64,000 nucleotides of DNA from positions 2,914,001 to 2,978,000 of the forward strand of contig OZ199839.1 in NCBI GenBank assembly GCA_964304625.1, written 5' to 3'. Under the pieces are notes generated by a model. That model made no database searches. It was not told where the DNA came from and worked only from the letters and a program-made list of their open reading frames with translations. Of this stretch, positions 1 to 13,100 are shown piece by piece. The translations under genes and the position numbers were made by a program. Position 1 is the stretch's first letter, and every line of letters starts with the position of its first letter. The DNA is from Kudoa neothunni (lineage: Eukaryota > Cnidaria).

Positions 1-1243
1 TTCAACATAAGAGGTGTTTAGTGAGAATTAATCCCAATCATATTTGTCTAGTAATCTCTCGTTTTTATATAATCTGCGTTTACTGACAATATATTAGTTC
101 GTGATTGATTTGATGCATCATAACGAATTTGAATCCTTGTTTATCATCGCGAATTATTTGATTTTTATAAAGTGTAATATAAATTAAATTAAAGAATAAT
201 AGATAAAATATTCGGAAAATAATTATGCACTTGTTATTTATTTAAATCAACAATTGAATCTATTATTGCTTTTCGAAAAAGTCGAGAATAATAATTATTG
301 AACTTCTTTTTGAGTATATAATTGTAGTTAGAGTACCATACGCGTATATTGATGCTTGATATTGACATTTGTGTGCTGTCAATTAATCGCGTAGCAGAGG
401 TAAAAATTAATTCCCGCCATTTGTGCGACAATGAGTGACCCACATTTACATAATATTTAAACTTCAAAAATAATTCATTTGATTAATATAATTATGATAC
501 TGCTTAAAAATGCGACGAAATAAATAATAAATCTTAGAAACTTAAGGGAATATAATAATTAATAGTTTGAGGGAACTATCAAGTAATTAAATTTTCTAAT
601 TAAATATTTTGCCATTAATGTAAAGAAATAAAAAATTGGGAGCACATAGCCAATATTCCCATGCGCCTGTACATGGGTTGAATTTTATTTGAATGATTGT
701 TTATAGGCTAATTTTCCAATGATTAATATACTTTTGACTTAAAGTCATCAGATTCTTTAACACTCTACTAATTCATATAATGCAAGAAATTATATATATA
801 TATATATATATATAAATAGTAAAATATTTCATTATTTAAATTTTTGTAACTTAATTCATCAAAAAATTAAAGAATTCATTATTAAATATTACTTTTTTTG
901 CTAGAAATAAAAATGTTATCAAATAAATGAGTTTTATGTAGTGTTAATATGAAATTAAAAATATTAACTAGATTAACCTTAGATTATTTAAATTTCAAAT
1001 AAATGAATGAATGAATAAATAAATAAAGTAATTAATTTCATTCTATAATATCACGGAAATAAAATCAGTTGATGGTAATTTAAGCTAAACGTCAAATCCT
1101 AATAGCATTCAGATATGGCCCTTCAGAAGAAGTAAGCTTAGATGATTTTGCAAATAACAACTCTTTTCATTAGCTAGCAGAGTAATGTTATACGAGGAAA
1201 ACAAAATAATTAGTTTTTAGTTATTGTAACCATGAAAATATAA
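1..1243. other. Intergenic, no gene seen
   Basis: AT-rich sequence with only short open frames and no recognisable coding or splice pattern. It holds a (TA)n microsatellite at about 791-814 and a degenerate AATG/AATA tetranucleotide run at about 1001-1027. Nothing else supported. Confidence 0.6.
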
Positions 1244-1650
1244 CTAACGCATCATTTCTGCTTGCACAGAAGCTTGTGTCAATTGCTAAAATTCTCAATC
1301 AATATAATTAAAATTTATAAAACTTACGACGTATTCTTGACGAAGTGCACAACAATGGCAAAAACAACTTATGCAGAGATCCCCCAATGGTGAACCCTAA
1401 AGTCAATATACAGTAATTGACTGACGCACATCCACAAACCTACATCAATTCCATAAAGGTCTCGAGTTCTTCTACGACCAATGCATCCAAAGATTATTGG
1501 GCAAAGTAGGTAGACTACGCCACAGAGCAGACAACCTTCACCATGTTTTTCCAAATTCTTACCGTACACAAAACAAGGAACAAAACAGGCTAAACATTGA
1601 GTTTTCCAATCGCTAACCACGTCAAACAAACCATTTGTCCATTCACCCAT
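1244..1650 (-). CDS. PLAC8-like cysteine-rich protein, copy 1
   Basis: Three exons read from 1650 downward: 1444-1650, 1328-1396 and 1244-1285, with introns of 47 and 42 nt. They encode 105 aa starting MGEW. Family hallmarks are visible: a CFVPCFVYGKN segment near residue 22, the CIGRRRTRDLYGID motif ending exon 1, then GSPLGDLCISCFCHCCALRQE in exons 2-3, close to the human PLAC8/cornifelin pattern YGIEGS..CCPCCALCQE. Length is normal for the family (about 100-115 aa). PLAC8 proteins are small, cysteine-rich and often membrane-associated; functions vary (growth control, organ size, metal handling), so none is assigned here. Both intron positions are identical in the copy at 13971. A shorter unspliced frame also exists, but splicing restores the conserved C-terminus. 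Confidence 0.88.
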
Positions 1651-1713
1651 ACTTCACCTTGTAAAAGTATTTATTATCTAATCCTGAACGAAAGAGTCCT
1701 AATTATAATGGCT

Positions 1714-1731
1714 GGGATAATATAGTTATCT
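1714..1731 (-). promoter_or_regulatory. Inverted GATA-like pair upstream of PLAC8 copy 1
   Basis: Read on the minus strand, AGATAACTATATTATCCC lies about 65-80 bp before the ATG. The same block, AGATAAC/T..TATTATCC followed by a partly conserved GGATTA box, precedes copies 2 and 3. The two halves are GATA-factor-type sites in opposite orientation. Function is inferred from conservation between paralogues only. Confidence 0.45.
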
Positions 1732-1735
1732 GGAA

Positions 1736-2901
1736 GATTACCAACTTCATCCAGTATTTTTCAATCTTTTTTCTATGGATTTCTAATTATTTTTAGAAAT
1801 TTAGACCTACTATTATTAGCATAAACTAAAATAATCATTTTATCCTGGAAAAATTGAAAACTAGTTTTCTGCTCAGTTAATTTATTGTATTTTATCACAG
1901 TTATGTGTGCGTAGGTGTCTTTTGAGAACATCATGCATATTCTTATCATAATGTTTACAAAAATATTAACATTAATAGCTTATAGAAAAATTTAATTGTG
2001 CTAATTAAACTATTTATTTTTTGCGGTATGCATATATTATAATAAAAAATATGTCAAATAAAATAAAATGATTTGACTTGATGATAAAAAAATGAGTATC
2101 TCTTAGAATTGGTAACTTTTCGTAATCTTATTTAAAGTGACATACGAATATTGCTTAATCCAAACGAAAAATAAAATCATTACACAATGACCTTTTTTTA
2201 AAATAAAATTTTTGTCCCTTTAATATGTGATAGATACTTCTTACGAAGAGTATTATACACATAAAAACGTCCTAAATTTTCCATTTTTTTGTATGTAACC
2301 CGAAGATGCAAAATTTTGTTAGGAAGAAAAATTTCAAAAACAAAATCATTTTAAGAATCTTTTTTTATTTGTTGACTTACAAGATTAACAAACAAGACAA
2401 GGAGATAATATCTAAGGAAAACTGTTTTATCTGAAATAGTTTTCCCACTTTATAATAGTTCTGTTGTAAGTGAACCTTTTTCCAAGGTAACGTTGAAATA
2501 ACTATAAAGAATAAATCTCATAAAATTCATATTATTCATTGATTTAACCAAACCACTGAATAAGACAATATTTAGGGTTTGCAATCATACTTCAACTACA
2601 CGTTTAATTCAAATCCTGTAGTTATCTACTCGAATATTACACTCCTTTCTAAGGGATAACCGTTGAGATTGTTAGAAGCCAAATTAATAATTACATAATA
2701 TTTGAGTTACACAGCAAAAAGGGTTTAATAAATTATTATTTTAAACAATCATTTGTTATTTATTCTTAAAATTTAATTTAATATTCTTAAAATACAAAAA
2801 ATATTTAATTATATTCGGATGTAAATAAAACTTTTTTTATAACTGAAATATTATTATTAATTTCTACTGGGAAATTTATTTTAAAATTACTTTATGTTTA
2901 A
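1736..2901. other. Intergenic, no gene seen
   Basis: AT-rich sequence with stops in all frames. No gene, RNA or element end recognised. Confidence 0.55.
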
Positions 2902-4248
2902 CCATCCAAGAACGTCAAAATCTCCTACGTTGTTTTTGGGGTCAAATAGACCCCACTTTTTTACTATTTATTTTAGTTTATAAAATCATATTCGTTCATT
3001 TTTTATAGTAAAAAATAATTCTATCGAATGAATAAGGTAAAAATCTAAGAATACTGTAGAATCGACGTGTTCCGATTGTATCCGATGATCTGAAATGTGT
3101 TTTATTCTACATATATATTGGAATTAAATTTGTTTTCATATTCATAGTAATATATATCTAAGTTAATTAACCATAGAACATATTTGTAGAGTAAAAATAT
3201 TTGTATAGCTTTACATGTAACTCAATATACAATACGTAAAGTATCGTTAATTAATTATTAAAATTGGCCAGTTTTATTAACCTTTAGTTTATATATTGCG
3301 TAAAACAACTTTTTATTCTTTACAGATTCATAAAGAACGACATGCGTTATTTACCCTCTTAGTAGCTCAAAATATATTGGGGTAGAAATGTACTCCGCGT
3401 TTTTATTTCATAAAATCATCTTAAATAAAAGTTAATATCGACAGAAAAATTTTTTATTTGAAATATGCATACACGATCAATTATTAAGGTTGTTTCGCGC
3501 GTGAATGCGCAAAATTACATGTTGATATATTACTTTGGAATATGATTGTATTTCTAGGTTTATTCCGATGATTTTTTATTTGGAAAATAATTCAAATAAT
3601 TTAACTACTATATGATAATTTAATTCTTATAAAAACATGATATAATATTGCGAAGAAACACACTAAATGATAGTAGACAACGATTATTTCATAAAACAGT
3701 TATCACATATTTTTAAGTTCCTTCTACAATACGAAACTATGCAAAATTATGAATATTCATCATAAATAGAATAATCAGTATAAGAGTCATCATAATCTGA
3801 TCAAAATTGAAAATAATTTTCGAAAAATTTTATGTCAGCTACACCTCATTGTATGCAAAGGGGTGCGATTCCAATTTTGGTTGGGAAGCGCTGTCTTATA
3901 TCGACATCGCGCATGCAGGTGAGCATTACTTGCGTCGTATTCAGTTATTTATTTAATATTTACTAAATTGAATTCTCAAAAATAAAAAAATTTGTATAAA
4001 TTAATTAGTACTATTATTTTATAAAAGAAAAGCGTGGGACCACTGGATCCCAATAACGACGCGTTGTAAGTAATTGTTACTTTACGCTGGAAAAAAATTT
4101 TCCATGATTTTTTGAAAAAGATTATGGAATTATATTGCATTTTGGAGGAATAATATTGATTTTTAACCTATTTTGAATTACAGATGAATCTGTAGATGGT
4201 TCAGACATTTGCGTTGGGGCCGAATGGACCCCACACATGCTTGGAAGG
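2902..4248. mobile_element. piggyBac-like non-autonomous DNA transposon
   Basis: A 1,347-bp element flanked on both sides by the tetranucleotide TTAA (2898-2901 and 4249-4252), the piggyBac target. Its ends are inverted repeats, CCATCCAAGAACG at the left and, reverse-complemented, CCTTCCAAGCATG at the right. Both ends carry a subterminal palindrome of the form GGGGTC..GACCCC (about 2938-2954 and 4215-4232), as in many piggyBac relatives. More GGGG(T)-type half palindromes lie inside near 3380 and 4035. No transposase frame remains, so it is a deletion derivative moved in trans. Confidence 0.75.
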
Positions 4249-4252
4249 TTAA

Positions 4253-7217
4253 AAATAATTAGTATATTTCGTAATGATATTTTTTTATATAGGTTAACTC
4301 ATATACAATAAGTTCTCGATTTTACGAGGTTCGATATGGGGATAGTTGGCATTGTTATTTATTTTATGTACTCAACATTATAAATTTTTTGATGTATATA
4401 GTCTTTTAGTTTAACGTTATACACAAACATATGAAATAACATTTATTTGACGCAGTTTTCGTAAGATTCAGCGTCTTGCTATTGAGTAGTAGTGATTTCA
4501 AACTTTAATATGATTAATCCACCAAATTACACATTGGAAAGTTCAACATTGTGAGAGAAGAAAGGAATTTTGATAAAATATTGGAATTATTCAACATTAT
4601 AATTCAATTTAACAAATCTTAGATGCCAATAAATGACTCTAGAGCACTATAGAATATAATATATTCTTTTATTGTGAGTTTTATTCAAATTATAATAAAA
4701 TTTTGACATAATGAACTCCATTATTGCTTAAAAAAGTAAAGGGATTACAAATGCAACATATTTTTGACTTGAAATTGAGTCATATGACTGACTGGATCGT
4801 GTCAGAACACGAAAAAAATATTCTAGAGTTTTTGATCACCGAAAAGGAAAAACTTTTTGTTAATGATCTTTAAATCATGAGTTTCAGTTAAAACAAATGT
4901 TGGCTTGAAAATTTTAAGATTCGCTTTTATTTTAATAATTCACTCTCTGCGGAGAAGCAGGTAGCACTGATGACGTTATTGTGATTAGGTAAACGAATTT
5001 TATGAGGTAATAAGTAGATATGAAAAATAACACACATTAAATCTAGACGAGACCTATCTTTTTACGAACAATACACTCAACGAACAGATGCAATGAAGAA
5101 TCAGTAAAATTAAAAGGAAATTAAACAAGCACGAAAGACTGTCGTCGCATTATAGACTGGTAAACTTACAGGAAAAAATTTCCCATGTAATCTCATTGAT
5201 GAAATAAAGAGATCCGCCGTTTTAAAGGAATTAATGATTTCCATTTTAAAAATAACGATCAAAAATGTGTTTTGGTGTCCTCAACTATCGTTTTTGATAG
5301 TTTAAACCCTTGATCAAAAGTTCGCGAAAGAAAGATTAAAATTTATTATACTGTTGGATCGATGCCTTTCACATTATTTATTAAATAATACAACCAAATG
5401 GATCTTTTTTTCGTTGGAAAATAGAAAATTTATTCTTATAGCGAGAGCACATTTAGTTTGGGACAGAGATTGCCTATTGGCGATAAAAGCTCAGCTCCCA
5501 ATTTAATGCGCGATATCGAGGCCTTATTGTATTAAGAAAATATTTGGGACCCTATGAGACCTCACGTTCGTTTGAAGGTCGTCGTTTTTGTGTATTTTAG
5601 AGCAATAATTCTTGATAATGGGTGCGAGACTCATCTAATACTAAATATAAAAATAATATTAACCAGTTTCCATTTTGCATTCATTTATATCCATTTAATT
5701 ACCTACTGACTTACGTCGGATTGTAATTTTTTGTATGGTCTATTATCAATAGTTGGTTATCACAACACATCGATATAAATCCTAAAAAATTGATTTGTGT
5801 ATTTAGGTAATCACAATATGGAACGTTCCTAATGACGTCGATAAACTAGTTCTAATTAGGCTACGGAATTCAAAATTTAAAATTAAATAACCCTATTTTT
5901 TTATTTAATTTATTTTATTAAATAAAACGCATAAGTCGTTTTATTAAAATTTTTGTTAATGTTGTAAGTAATCGATGTTTGATTATATTTAAAAATGAAC
6001 AACCAATATTTTTGTGGATAATTATAAAATATATTATTTAAAAATAGCATTTTAAAGTAAATTAATATAGATAATCAAACTCCCTTTATCCTAACTTCGT
6101 TTATCTAAAAATCACATCATCTAAAAACTTAAAAAAATTCATTTTGATTTGATGTATATTCTAAAAAAATTTCAGTATTAAAAAACAAATGCTACGGCCC
6201 CGCATATTCGCATAAAACGCAATTTCATTCTATTTATTTCATCCAAAATAAAATATAATTTATTGAAATGAACATTACTTTAAAATGAAAGAATTAATTA
6301 ATCGTTTATAATGATTCAGAATGAAATGAGTAATTAATAATAAGTAATCTCTGAATTAATTTTTGTTGCGGATAAATGAATTGAGATGTATGCTTGATCG
6401 ATAATTTTAATTCACAAACATTATAATATCAAACGAAGCAATACAATAATTCCTTGATATTTGCGCCGTTGGTGGATATAAATTAAAATATAATTTCCTA
6501 TTAAGAAATTGACCAAAGTGATATTTTTTCTATTTTATTAGTAAACTTTTTCTCATCTGTTTAACGTAAAATATATATTTAAAATCACGTGGCATCAATG
6601 TTTTTATGATATTTTAGATCAACACGAATAGACATATACATTTAGGCTTTGATTAAGAATTATTACACTCCATTTTTACAATAATTAAAGAAATATCATT
6701 AACTCCAAACAATATATCATATTTAAATGGAAGTTGAAGTTATTTAGGGCGTCAAAAATCGACCTGAGATTAAATATTAAGAAAATTCCGATTAATTTTC
6801 TGTTATTTTAAATTTTTGTCTAAGACATGCACTAATATTCTACTAAGCAGCGCTAAAGAAATATATGTTTTTCCAAAAATTATTTGTTTGAATAATATTT
6901 TTCTTATTAACTAAAATATTCAATCTACTTTTAGAATAACTGTAAATATTTCCGTCATAATTTTATATTAGAATTATCAAAATACATCATTATCTTATAT
7001 TTCTAGTCTAAAAAATATTTTCATAACTTGATAAATAGATAATCCTTATAAATTTTGTAAATTAAACTTTTTTGGTTTATAAAACTTCGATTTTAATTTA
7101 ATAAGTATACAAAAACACATTCTCATAAATTTTAAAATAATAGGGAAATAAATTTACCAACTAAAAAATATAAGAATTCTAATTGATATAAACGATATTT
7201 TGTGTATTAAAAAGTAG
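4253..7217. other. Intergenic with decayed element remnants
   Basis: No intact gene. About 5100-5640 is less AT-rich and has longer codon-like runs broken by stops, looking like worn-out transposon coding sequence that I cannot assign. About 6085-6200 (CTTCGTTTATCT and following) resembles the region near 11313-11400 and the end of the pogo-like element at 55007, so it is probably a fragment of that family. Confidence 0.4.
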
Positions 7218-10108
7218 TTAATTCTGATTTTTTAAGTATCCAAAATAAATTCCCATTCCAATGACAACGATAGCAACTGGGACTACAACTGCTATAATTC
7301 TAAATATCAAAATTAAAACAATAATTCCATGTTTCAATACATTGTATTTTTTGATCTAAAAACAATACAGAAATAATACTCACGTATTGCAACTTACACT
7401 GATTTGTTTGAGGTTTCACCTATAATATTATTACTATTATAATTAGACAAAACACTGAATTATTACCTCTGTTAATTTCGCCAATTCCAAGGATGCTGGC
7501 ATCTACACTAAGGAATACAGCTAAGTGATAATTGTTAATGTCTTCAACTTCATAAATGGTAAATTCTTTGCAAGGAGGAAACTTTGTACAACCTTCACCA
7601 ACAACCATGCATTTTTTAACAATTGGATTGGCTGAATCTTCAGAGTTTGATAATTTCCACTTGCATAAAGAATTTTCATCCACACCTTGGGGCAAAGTGG
7701 TTTTGATATTTAAAGTTTTTTTATCGCGTGTTATCACCACCATTATTTGTTTTTTTGGATCGCTCGAAGCTGTAGGAAGTGGGTCTAGAATAAAACTCAA
7801 TATAACATCAATAGATAAGATTTAATAATGTAAATAATTCCTTTCTTTTATTTATTATTGTGAGAAAATTTACTTTTAGGTATATTTATTGAGGTTTCAT
7901 CAGACCTGCCTACAGCGGTCACTAAAACCCGATATTCTTTTTCTGCTTCGTATCCTTCATTAAATATGATACTACTGCATAAGGGTAATGTTTGGCAAGA
8001 TGGGATTTTAACATCAATAGCTGCGACCTTTCTACCAGCTGATTTTTTGTCTGCTGATCTAGCTACTCCAATTTTGGAAAGTGTTGATTTGAGAACAGTG
8101 CTTCCAGTTGAAGTTGGCGCTGGGCAATCGTACAACTTATCAAAAGTTTCGCCCTTTTTTACCATTACTTTGTATTGACACACTGCTTCAGGATAGGGAG
8201 AAGTCAACGAACCCATTACTTTGAAACCCTTGTCCAAAAAATGATGCTCGAGTGCGAGTGTTGACATTCCTTAGAATGTAATTATTTAAATTTATTTAAA
8301 AAATTTAATACCAGTTGCAATTTGATGAACCTTGAATCCATATTTTTCGTGCGCAACAACCTTGAGATCATATTCTGTTCCTGGAATTAATCCCACAATA
8401 TGTTGAGGTTCCTTACAATATCCTCTGCAAGGATAACTGCCCACACACATTGCACAAACATATACATCCTTTCCGCGAGGACTAAGGTAGTACGCGCAAG
8501 TAACGTCAGTTTTAGAAATGGCTCCTGAATCAGTCAGTGCTTGGATGGAGAGTGAGATATCCTTCATTGTGGGTGTTACATCGGGGAATGTTGATCTGTC
8601 AGCTTTATCTAAATATCTTATAAATTGTATCAACTTTATTAAGCATACTTGTTCTAAAGAATATATGCTCTTTAAAATCAGTAGGGACATCATTACTAGA
8701 ATCTGTCGTGGATGCAGCAATTTCAAGAATATAAGGTTTTCCACCTTCAAGTTGGGATATTGTTAAGGTTCCAGCACAAGATGTAACACAAGCATTATCT
8801 TCAGTTGCACATTTCGCCCTCGTATTAGTGGTAGCAGGTTCAGGAAGGGGTTTATCCGCAGCGTAATAACTTACAGTACATAAACTGAATTTTGGTTTAG
8901 TTTCTGGATTAAATAATTGTACATTTAATGTAACACCAGTAGCAGAGTGAGCCGATAATAATTCGGCGGCACCAGTTGCACCAATAGTTTCACTAACAAC
9001 TAAATAATGTTATTAAATTATAATTATTATAACTACCGAATTTCTTTTGTGTGTATCCAAGATAACTGCCTTCTTTTTTTTGTAATGGAAAATGTCTTGA
9101 TTGTATCAATATTTCAACTACTGATATAGATTTTTCAAAATTGAGTTCTACATCATCACAAGGTGCATAACATTCTTTGCCTGTTCCTCCGCAATCTGAT
9201 GTATAATCACTGACACTATTTGCTGTAATTTGTTTAGATTCTAGCTTTATACTAAACTTGCAAATTTCGAAAGGAAATTTATTGGTGAATTTAAGTAGGT
9301 ATTTATTTTTTTCTGCATGATTAAATTTCACATAGTACTGTGGTATATAAACGTCTGTTTTCAATAAGGTGTATTTATTTTGCAATTTATAAAAGAAACT
9401 TGGATAGTTTTTGCATCTCATTTCATAATGAGGTATCATTAAATCAAATTCTACTTCGTTATTTGTATTATTGTCAATACAAGTATTTCCGGCCGCTCCG
9501 TCAGTATATAGGACATCCCTGTAATAAATTGGACATGCGACTTTTTCACATGTTTTGGTGTTCAGTTTTAATTTTTGTTCGTGTGTAATTATTGTTACTT
9601 GTGGATTCACGAGTAAAGCTATAAGATTTGATAAAAAAACTTAAGTACAAAACAATTACGTATGTCAAAACCAAAAACAGTTGCGTCCGTACTTTTTGTA
9701 TCAGCCGATGTAGCGACGTTTGAGAAATAAACTCCGACATACTTTGTTCTTGGTGAAAATTTATCGTATGTTAATTTGTTATCATTTCTATCGCAAGTTA
9801 TAACACATTTAGCAGGTGCGCTAGTGCGCTCAGTATTGGGGCAAGCATCGATATCTGTAAAATCATCATTATCATCGTTTGATTTTTTTATACGGCAGTG
9901 ATTAGTCGAGGTGTATACGCCCCCACTCAGCCTTAAGTGAACCTTCATGTCATTAACATCTTTCATCAATTTATAGGTGAGAGAGTTTGGTGTTTGTGTT
10001 GTCTCGACCAGTACAACTTTCACTAATTTAGGTTAAAAACTTTCAAAACTTGAAAATTTTACAAATAAAGGTAAAAAATATTCCCGTGGAGTATAAAACA
10101 TCCTTCAT
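7218..10108 (-). CDS. Type I membrane protein with repeated four-cysteine FN3-like domains
   Basis: Nine exons from 10108 downward: 10063-10108, 9660-10022, 9037-9618, 8697-8999, 8312-8608, 7874-8269, 7467-7784, 7398-7419, 7218-7299; 802 aa. Exon 1 encodes a signal peptide (MKDVLYSTGIFFTFI). Exons 2-7 encode repeated units of about 100-130 aa; exon 3 is longer and holds one such unit in its second half. Each unit has four cysteines: Cys-x-[hydrophobic] (CRIK, CKFS, CTVS, CAYY, CQYK, CKWK), one 15-25 residues on, then a Cys-x(3-5)-Cys pair, followed by a strand such as LIPGTEYDLKVVA or LEGGKPYILEIAA that recalls the end of a fibronectin III fold. A 22-nt exon gives the juxtamembrane segment, then a helix VIIAVVVPVAIVVIGMGIYF and a tail GYLKNQN. 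The first seven introns are all phase 1. The family is not recognised; a cell-surface receptor, adhesion or tegument protein is inferred. Confidence 0.8.
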
Positions 10109-13100
10109 GTTATTTTAAATAATCCTTAACGAAAATTATCGGTTCATTCAAGTCAGCTCAATTATTATTTTCTATGAATTATATGCATTACATAAGAAAT
10201 CACCTTTCGGTATTAACTTATCTCTGTCAAATACACTTTTCACAACCAACTAGATATTATTAGTTAAAGCTTTAAAATAAAAAAATTCGGATAAATATTT
10301 TATAAGACGATATATTTTTGGCCTACTTAGTCAGATTTTTAATTTACCGCTGCGATTTAAGATTTGTTTTATAACCTACTAAAAATTTTAATATAAGATG
10401 ATAAAAATAAATCAAATCTATCAAATATAATTGAAAAGTTTTAATTTATTTTTCTAAATTTGAAAAATCTAATTGGCTAAAGGTATATTTTCAACATATG
10501 ATCTGACGCTGATTTAAATATAATTTTTCTTAAAAATTGGTTTAACACCAAAAATCCTCATGAATCGTTTTAAAGACATGTGTAGACCTTGAATCAATAT
10601 TTATTCTTCAAAATATTAAGAAAAATCATGAGCAAATAATTATCTAAATAAAAAGGAAAAGGATTTCATTGTAAAAACATTTGAAAATTACAATAACTTG
10701 GGGTTATGAAATCTTACTCTTTAGCAATTAGAATCAGAAATTGTATTGTTAAACTTATATAATAATAAGAAAAAAAAATCTTCATCGGATTTCAATATAT
10801 TTTAATTTCCTAATAATAATAGAAGAAAAATTCTCATTACACAATCCAAAAACACAAAAACAATAATCATAATTCAAAATTATAAGGTTGTAAAGCCAAA
10901 ATTAAATCTACTTACTGTTTTTATCGAATCTATGAAAATCAAAATTTGTAACTAAAGATGCAAATAGATATAATCATTTAAATAATTTAATATTGTCACA
11001 TGACTTTGTGATTTCATTAGTTGAGTTTCAAGTTATTCTCCATATAAATTCCACATCAACAAAAAATTTTATTGTGCGTTTTCTACAAAATCATAGAGAC
11101 TCATAGGGAAATATGGTCTTCGATTTAGTCACGAGTGGGTGCATTATTCATTCTTTCAAATATATGGTTGCAGCCCCCTTACTCTAGATATTACTTAAAA
11201 GCCCTTTTGCAAAAAAATTTAAACTCCCCAGCTTATGTTGTAATATTAAAATTCCATATTTATTCGGTTAATTGATAATTCTTGAAAGTAGCTCATAAAT
11301 ATAATTGAACCTCGTTTATCTATCCGGATGATTTTATAAAATTTATTTGAAGTTGACGTATATTCCAAATAAAAAAATTTCGATTAACCGAAGCTTGAAT
11401 ATCCGAAAGGAAAATGCTAGGTACCGAAATTTTAGGAAAATCGGGGTTCGGTTTTATACCGTTGGTAGAGTAATGAGAAAGAAAAAAATGTAATTTTTTA
11501 TTTATTAAACTTTCAAATGGCAGGTTGAGTCAACTGACCTAATTTTAATCTGCGTATTTTAATAAGATTTTTGAATTTAATAAATGAATTTAAGTGATAA
11601 TACAAAAAGATTGCTTAAGTTATTCAGTTAGGATATTTTTGTTGCTTTAAATCCGGAATCAACTTACGGCGGTGAAAATAACTTTGATATTTGAATGGAT
11701 ATAAAATATGTAAAAAACATCATCTAAGAGGTTAATTAGAATAAGTGTTACCTATAGCTAAAATATAATATACGATATTCCAATTTATTTATAAATTATA
11801 TAAAAATTTATTATTGAACCATAAAATTAAATATTTATCCCATTATAATCTCATTTTATTTTATAAATTTATCAACATTTTTATGACATTTATATAAATG
11901 AAATATATTCATTATGTAAAATATAAAATACAACACATGAATTATTTTGTATTTTTGTAAAAATAATTAAACAATAAGAAAATATTGACAATTTAAGAAT
12001 TAATTCATAACGTATATTTTTTGACATTGTTTGGAGGACATCGCTAAAATATATAGTGAAATTATAACATTTTCGTTATTCATTTTTCATACTGTTAGAT
12101 ATAAAGATCTTATACGACATAATAATAATAAAATATTTATTTTAGTTAGTTCGGTGGGATTAAATTTAGGTAAAATTTGAGACTTGATATTTATTACCAT
12201 GAATGTAAATTTTAAAAACTTATTAAATAACTAAATAGAATTAAGCTCAAATTTTTTATTTTAATGGTTTGGCGATTCATTCAACTTAGGTAAACAATAT
12301 GTCAATGTGTACTAGGTCAACCATTTATTTTAATGTTTCATGAGCTAACCTCATTATGCATATAATAAATATAAGCAAATACTTAAATTAATAAATAACA
12401 GAATATAAGTGAAAACTAATGAAGAGAGGATGGGCACCTGGACCGTATTATTCTTTGCAAATTAATTACGCATGCGCATTGTGTTTTGATTTAAATTCAT
12501 GAACAAACCTTATGCGCTGAAATTTAATTCTTATATATTATTTTATTTAAAAGAAAAATGTGGTGACGATTTTTTCGATTGTGTTATGAATTATCGCATT
12601 TTTATGAAGCATCTATTCGAATAATGTTTACTTGCAGAGTAACTAAAAAATTCCTAAATAAGTCATCTCATTCGTTAAATAAAAGTAACGAAAAACTTTT
12701 ATTACATTCCCATCAAATCCAATGAGAAAAATTTTAATTATTTTGGACAGAAGGTATAACATATTTCAATCACAAAAATACAACTAATGTGGACAAAAAA
12801 ATACTATTAATTAGAGATTATAATTTCTAAGATTCAAAATTCAAAATTTAGAGTGCCTTCGTGAGCATTATCATGGTTTATAATTACTGCAATTTTAATT
12901 ACTGAAGAATGCACTAACATTCTAATTTATAACTATCCACAGTTACATAAGCGCTAACCTATACAAAAATATTAAAAAACAATATTAAAGCCCAAAACAA
13001 GAGATAAAAAGTATCTATTTATATATTTTTAATATTGTTCAAATAAAGTTATTCAATTTTTTATTTTAAAAGTTCGCATATAGGTCCCAAAAAGGATTAC

